A DNA stretch of 15,868 bases from contig DATKCA010000024.1 of assembly GCA_035544675.1 (NCBI GenBank), positions 1 to 15,868 of the forward strand, given 5' to 3'. Within the stretch, counting starts at the first letter, position 1; each line of letters begins with the position of its first letter. Source of the stretch: DATKCA01 sp035544675 (GTDB taxonomy: Bacteria > Acidobacteriota > Thermoanaerobaculia > Gp7-AA8). The notes beneath the pieces are model-generated. The model was not told where the DNA came from. It did no database searches and saw nothing but the letters and a program-made list of their open reading frames with translations. Both the position numbers and the translations under genes were made by a program. Of the stretch, positions 14,746 through 15,868 are shown in pieces.

Positions 14746-15649
14746 CCGCGTGGTCGTTCCGGCCACCGTGATCGCGGCGACGCTGGCGATCGCTCTGGTG
14801 CTCGCGCCGGCAGGCGCGATCGGCGACGAGCGCCGTCCCGCTCTGGCCTCGACGACCGATCGCTACACGTTCGGCCAGAACGTCCATGTCTCGGCCCCGG
14901 TGAGCGGCAGCGTGTTCGTCTTCGGCGGCTCGGCGACGGTCGACGAGCTGGTGGACGGCGACCTTCTGGTTCTGGGTGGCAGCATCGTTTTCGCCGGCCG
15001 CGGACGCGTGAGCGGGAACGTGATCTACAGCGGCGGCCGCGTCGTGAACGGCCAGGGCAGGATCGGCGGGAAACGCTGGGCGCTCGGCAGCGTGGAAACC
15101 GCGGTGGCATCGCTGCACAAGACCGCGGTCATCGTCTCGCTGCTCTTCTTCTGGATCATCGGTGCGGTCATGCTGACGCTGGCCAGCGCGCGCGAAGTCC
15201 GGGCCTCGTCGGTCGAGCTTCGCGCCAGCGCGCTGCACTGCTTCACGCTGGGGCTCGTCGCGGTCACGAGCTTCATCCTGACGGCCCTGGTGTTCAGCTA
15301 TCTCGTTCCTTACCTGATCGGAATCCCGCTCCTGGCCGGCCTCGCGGTCTTTGCCGCGCTCACGAAGATCTACGGGATGGTGGCCGTGTTTCACGCCGTC
15401 GGGACGCTCGTGGCGGGCTACCGGACGCGGGAGCAGCTGGCCGGGAGGAAGTGGCTGCGCGGCGACCTGGCCATGGTCCTGGCCGGGATCGTGATCCTCG
15501 GCGCCATCCGCCTGATTCCCGTGGTCGGGACGATCGTCTGGAGCCTGGCCTCGGTGTTCGGCGTGGGCGTCGCGCTGGCGACGAAGTTCGGCCGGCGCGA
15601 GCCGTGGTTCCTGGCGTGGCGTCCGGCCGAAGCGCCGGCCCGGGTCTAG
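14738..15649 (+). CDS. Membrane protein with bactofilin-like (polymer-forming) domain
   Basis: A 303-residue protein. Residues 1-28 form a signal peptide or anchor (VIAATLAIALVLAPAGAIG). Residues about 43-112 are short repeating Gly/Val strands (SGSVFVFGGSATV, DLLVLGGSIVFAG, GNVIYSGGRVV), the right-handed beta-helix style of polymer-forming (bactofilin-like) domains, here probably periplasmic. Four membrane helices follow (about 128-149, 168-190, 192-212, 245-283). AGAGGA-like Shine-Dalgarno AGAGGA stands at 14728-14733, and the gene overlaps the anti-sigma gene by 8 bp. Such proteins appear beside ECF/anti-sigma pairs in some bacteria, but none in this arrangement has a known job. It may transmit an envelope signal to the anti-sigma factor or be its target; that is inference. 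Confidence 0.75.
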   Translation: MFNRVVVPATVIAATLAIALVLAPAGAIGDERRPALASTTDRYTFGQNVHVSAPVSGSVFVFGGSATVDELVDGDLLVLGGSIVFAGRGRVSGNVIYSGGRVVNGQGRIGGKRWALGSVETAVASLHKTAVIVSLLFFWIIGAVMLTLASAREVRASSVELRASALHCFTLGLVAVTSFILTALVFSYLVPYLIGIPLLAGLAVFAALTKIYGMVAVFHAVGTLVAGYRTREQLAGRKWLRGDLAMVLAGIVILGAIRLIPVVGTIVWSLASVFGVGVALATKFGRREPWFLAWRPAEAPARV

Positions 15650-15660
15650 GCTCCGTTACA

Positions 15661-15693
15661 GGCCACCAGGTGAGGTTCAGGTGGTGAGTGGCC
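15661..15693. promoter_or_regulatory. Inverted and direct repeats upstream of vapB-like gene
   Basis: GGCCAC (15661-15666) and GTGGCC (15688-15693) are inverted, with nested CCACC (15663-15667) and GGTGG (15680-15684). CAGGTG is directly repeated at 15667-15672 and 15678-15683, 11 bases apart, about one helical turn. The site is just upstream of the putative -10 of the antitoxin gene, where an autoregulatory operator is expected; it could instead end the preceding operon, though it lacks a T-run. Confidence 0.35.
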
Positions 15694-15704
15694 CTGGACC
15701 TCGA

Positions 15705-15710
15705 TATACA
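15705..15710 (+). promoter_or_regulatory. Possible -10 box (TATACA) of the vapB-like gene
   Basis: TATACA ends eight bases before the ATG at 15719, with no ribosome site between. Seventeen bases upstream is TGGTGA, a poor -35 (three of six). It resembles the TANACT sites elsewhere in the window but its last base differs. Confidence 0.35.
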
Positions 15711-15718
15711 GTGAACAC

Positions 15719-15868
15719 ATGAAACGCACAAATCTTGTGCTTGATGAGCGCCTGTTGGAGGAAGCCACCCGCATCAGCGGTGAGCGCACCTATTCACGCG
15801 CCGTCGAGCGTGCGCTGGAAGACTTCGTTCGCCGCGCAAAGGCCAGGCAGATCCTCGATCTGGCCGGC
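15719..15868 (+). CDS. VapB-family type II antitoxin (3' end outside window)
   Basis: Fifty codons are in the window and the frame stays open to the last base. The start MKRTNLVLDERLLEEA followed by RTYSRAVERALEDFVRRAK matches the ribbon-helix-helix antitoxin family VapB (DUF2191): the beta strand TNLVLD, helix A and a helix B with the conserved R-x-A-V-x-x-AL pattern. VapB proteins are about 65-80 residues, so only a short tail, which binds the toxin, is missing. A PIN-domain VapC toxin is expected just downstream but cannot be seen. The ATG was chosen because it begins the conserved strand. Confidence 0.8.
   Translation, partial: MKRTNLVLDERLLEEATRISGERTYSRAVERALEDFVRRAKARQILDLAG

Noticed and set aside
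15661..15693. Intrinsic terminator after the polymer-forming gene
   Set aside because: The stem is interrupted, the loop is long and no T-run follows; kept only as a possible operator.

Overview
The window is high-GC bacterial chromosome with densely packed genes on both strands. Almost every gap is under 150 bp, and there are no rRNA, tRNA, CRISPR, phage or insertion-sequence features. Gene content suggests a Gram-negative, free-living lineage such as Acidobacteriota or a neighbour: a MacA-type adaptor with tandem FtsX-type permeases, a membrane-anchored Ser/Thr kinase, an ECF sigma/anti-sigma pair, a GH15 glycosidase and a VapB antitoxin. No marker gene fixes the taxon, so this placement is inference.

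Layout. Positions 1-3127 (+): the 3' end of a MacA/HlyD-like adaptor and two FtsX-type permeases, the latter overlapping by 8 bp; the matching ATPase is not in the window. Positions 3236-4623 (+): a six-helix membrane protein of unknown function and a DUF1353 protein that carries a lipoprotein signal. Positions 4729-6108 (+): a YfcC-family transporter, convergent with a GH15 glucoamylase/trehalase-like enzyme (6116-7915, -). Upstream of that enzyme on the minus strand is a Ser/Thr kinase (8019-9767) whose N-terminal six-helix domain resembles those of class III adenylate cyclases. Divergent from the kinase is an AI-2E-family membrane protein (9907-11772, +) with a C-terminal module resembling a cobalamin-binding cap plus Rossmann domain. 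It converges on a minus-strand cluster of an EcsA-like ABC ATPase, prmC and a HIT hydrolase. Positions 13730-15649 (+) hold a three-gene overlapping operon: ECF sigma factor, zinc-finger anti-sigma factor, and a membrane protein with a bactofilin-like repeat domain. The window ends inside a VapB-type antitoxin gene.

The most notable points are as follows. (a) Four genes (yfcC-like, GH15, AI-2E fusion, HIT) have the hexamer TANACT 6-9 bases upstream of their start codon and no visible Shine-Dalgarno; vapB has a near match. This is what leaderless or near-leaderless transcription would look like. (b) The AI-2E/B12-like fusion has lost the usual cobalamin-ligand histidine. (c) The kinase pairs a cyclase-type membrane sensor with a complete Hanks kinase domain. 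(d) A near-perfect 9-bp-stem palindrome next to an 11-bp direct repeat lies between the kinase and GH15 genes and may be a dispersed repeat. Otherwise most genes belong to recognisable families.
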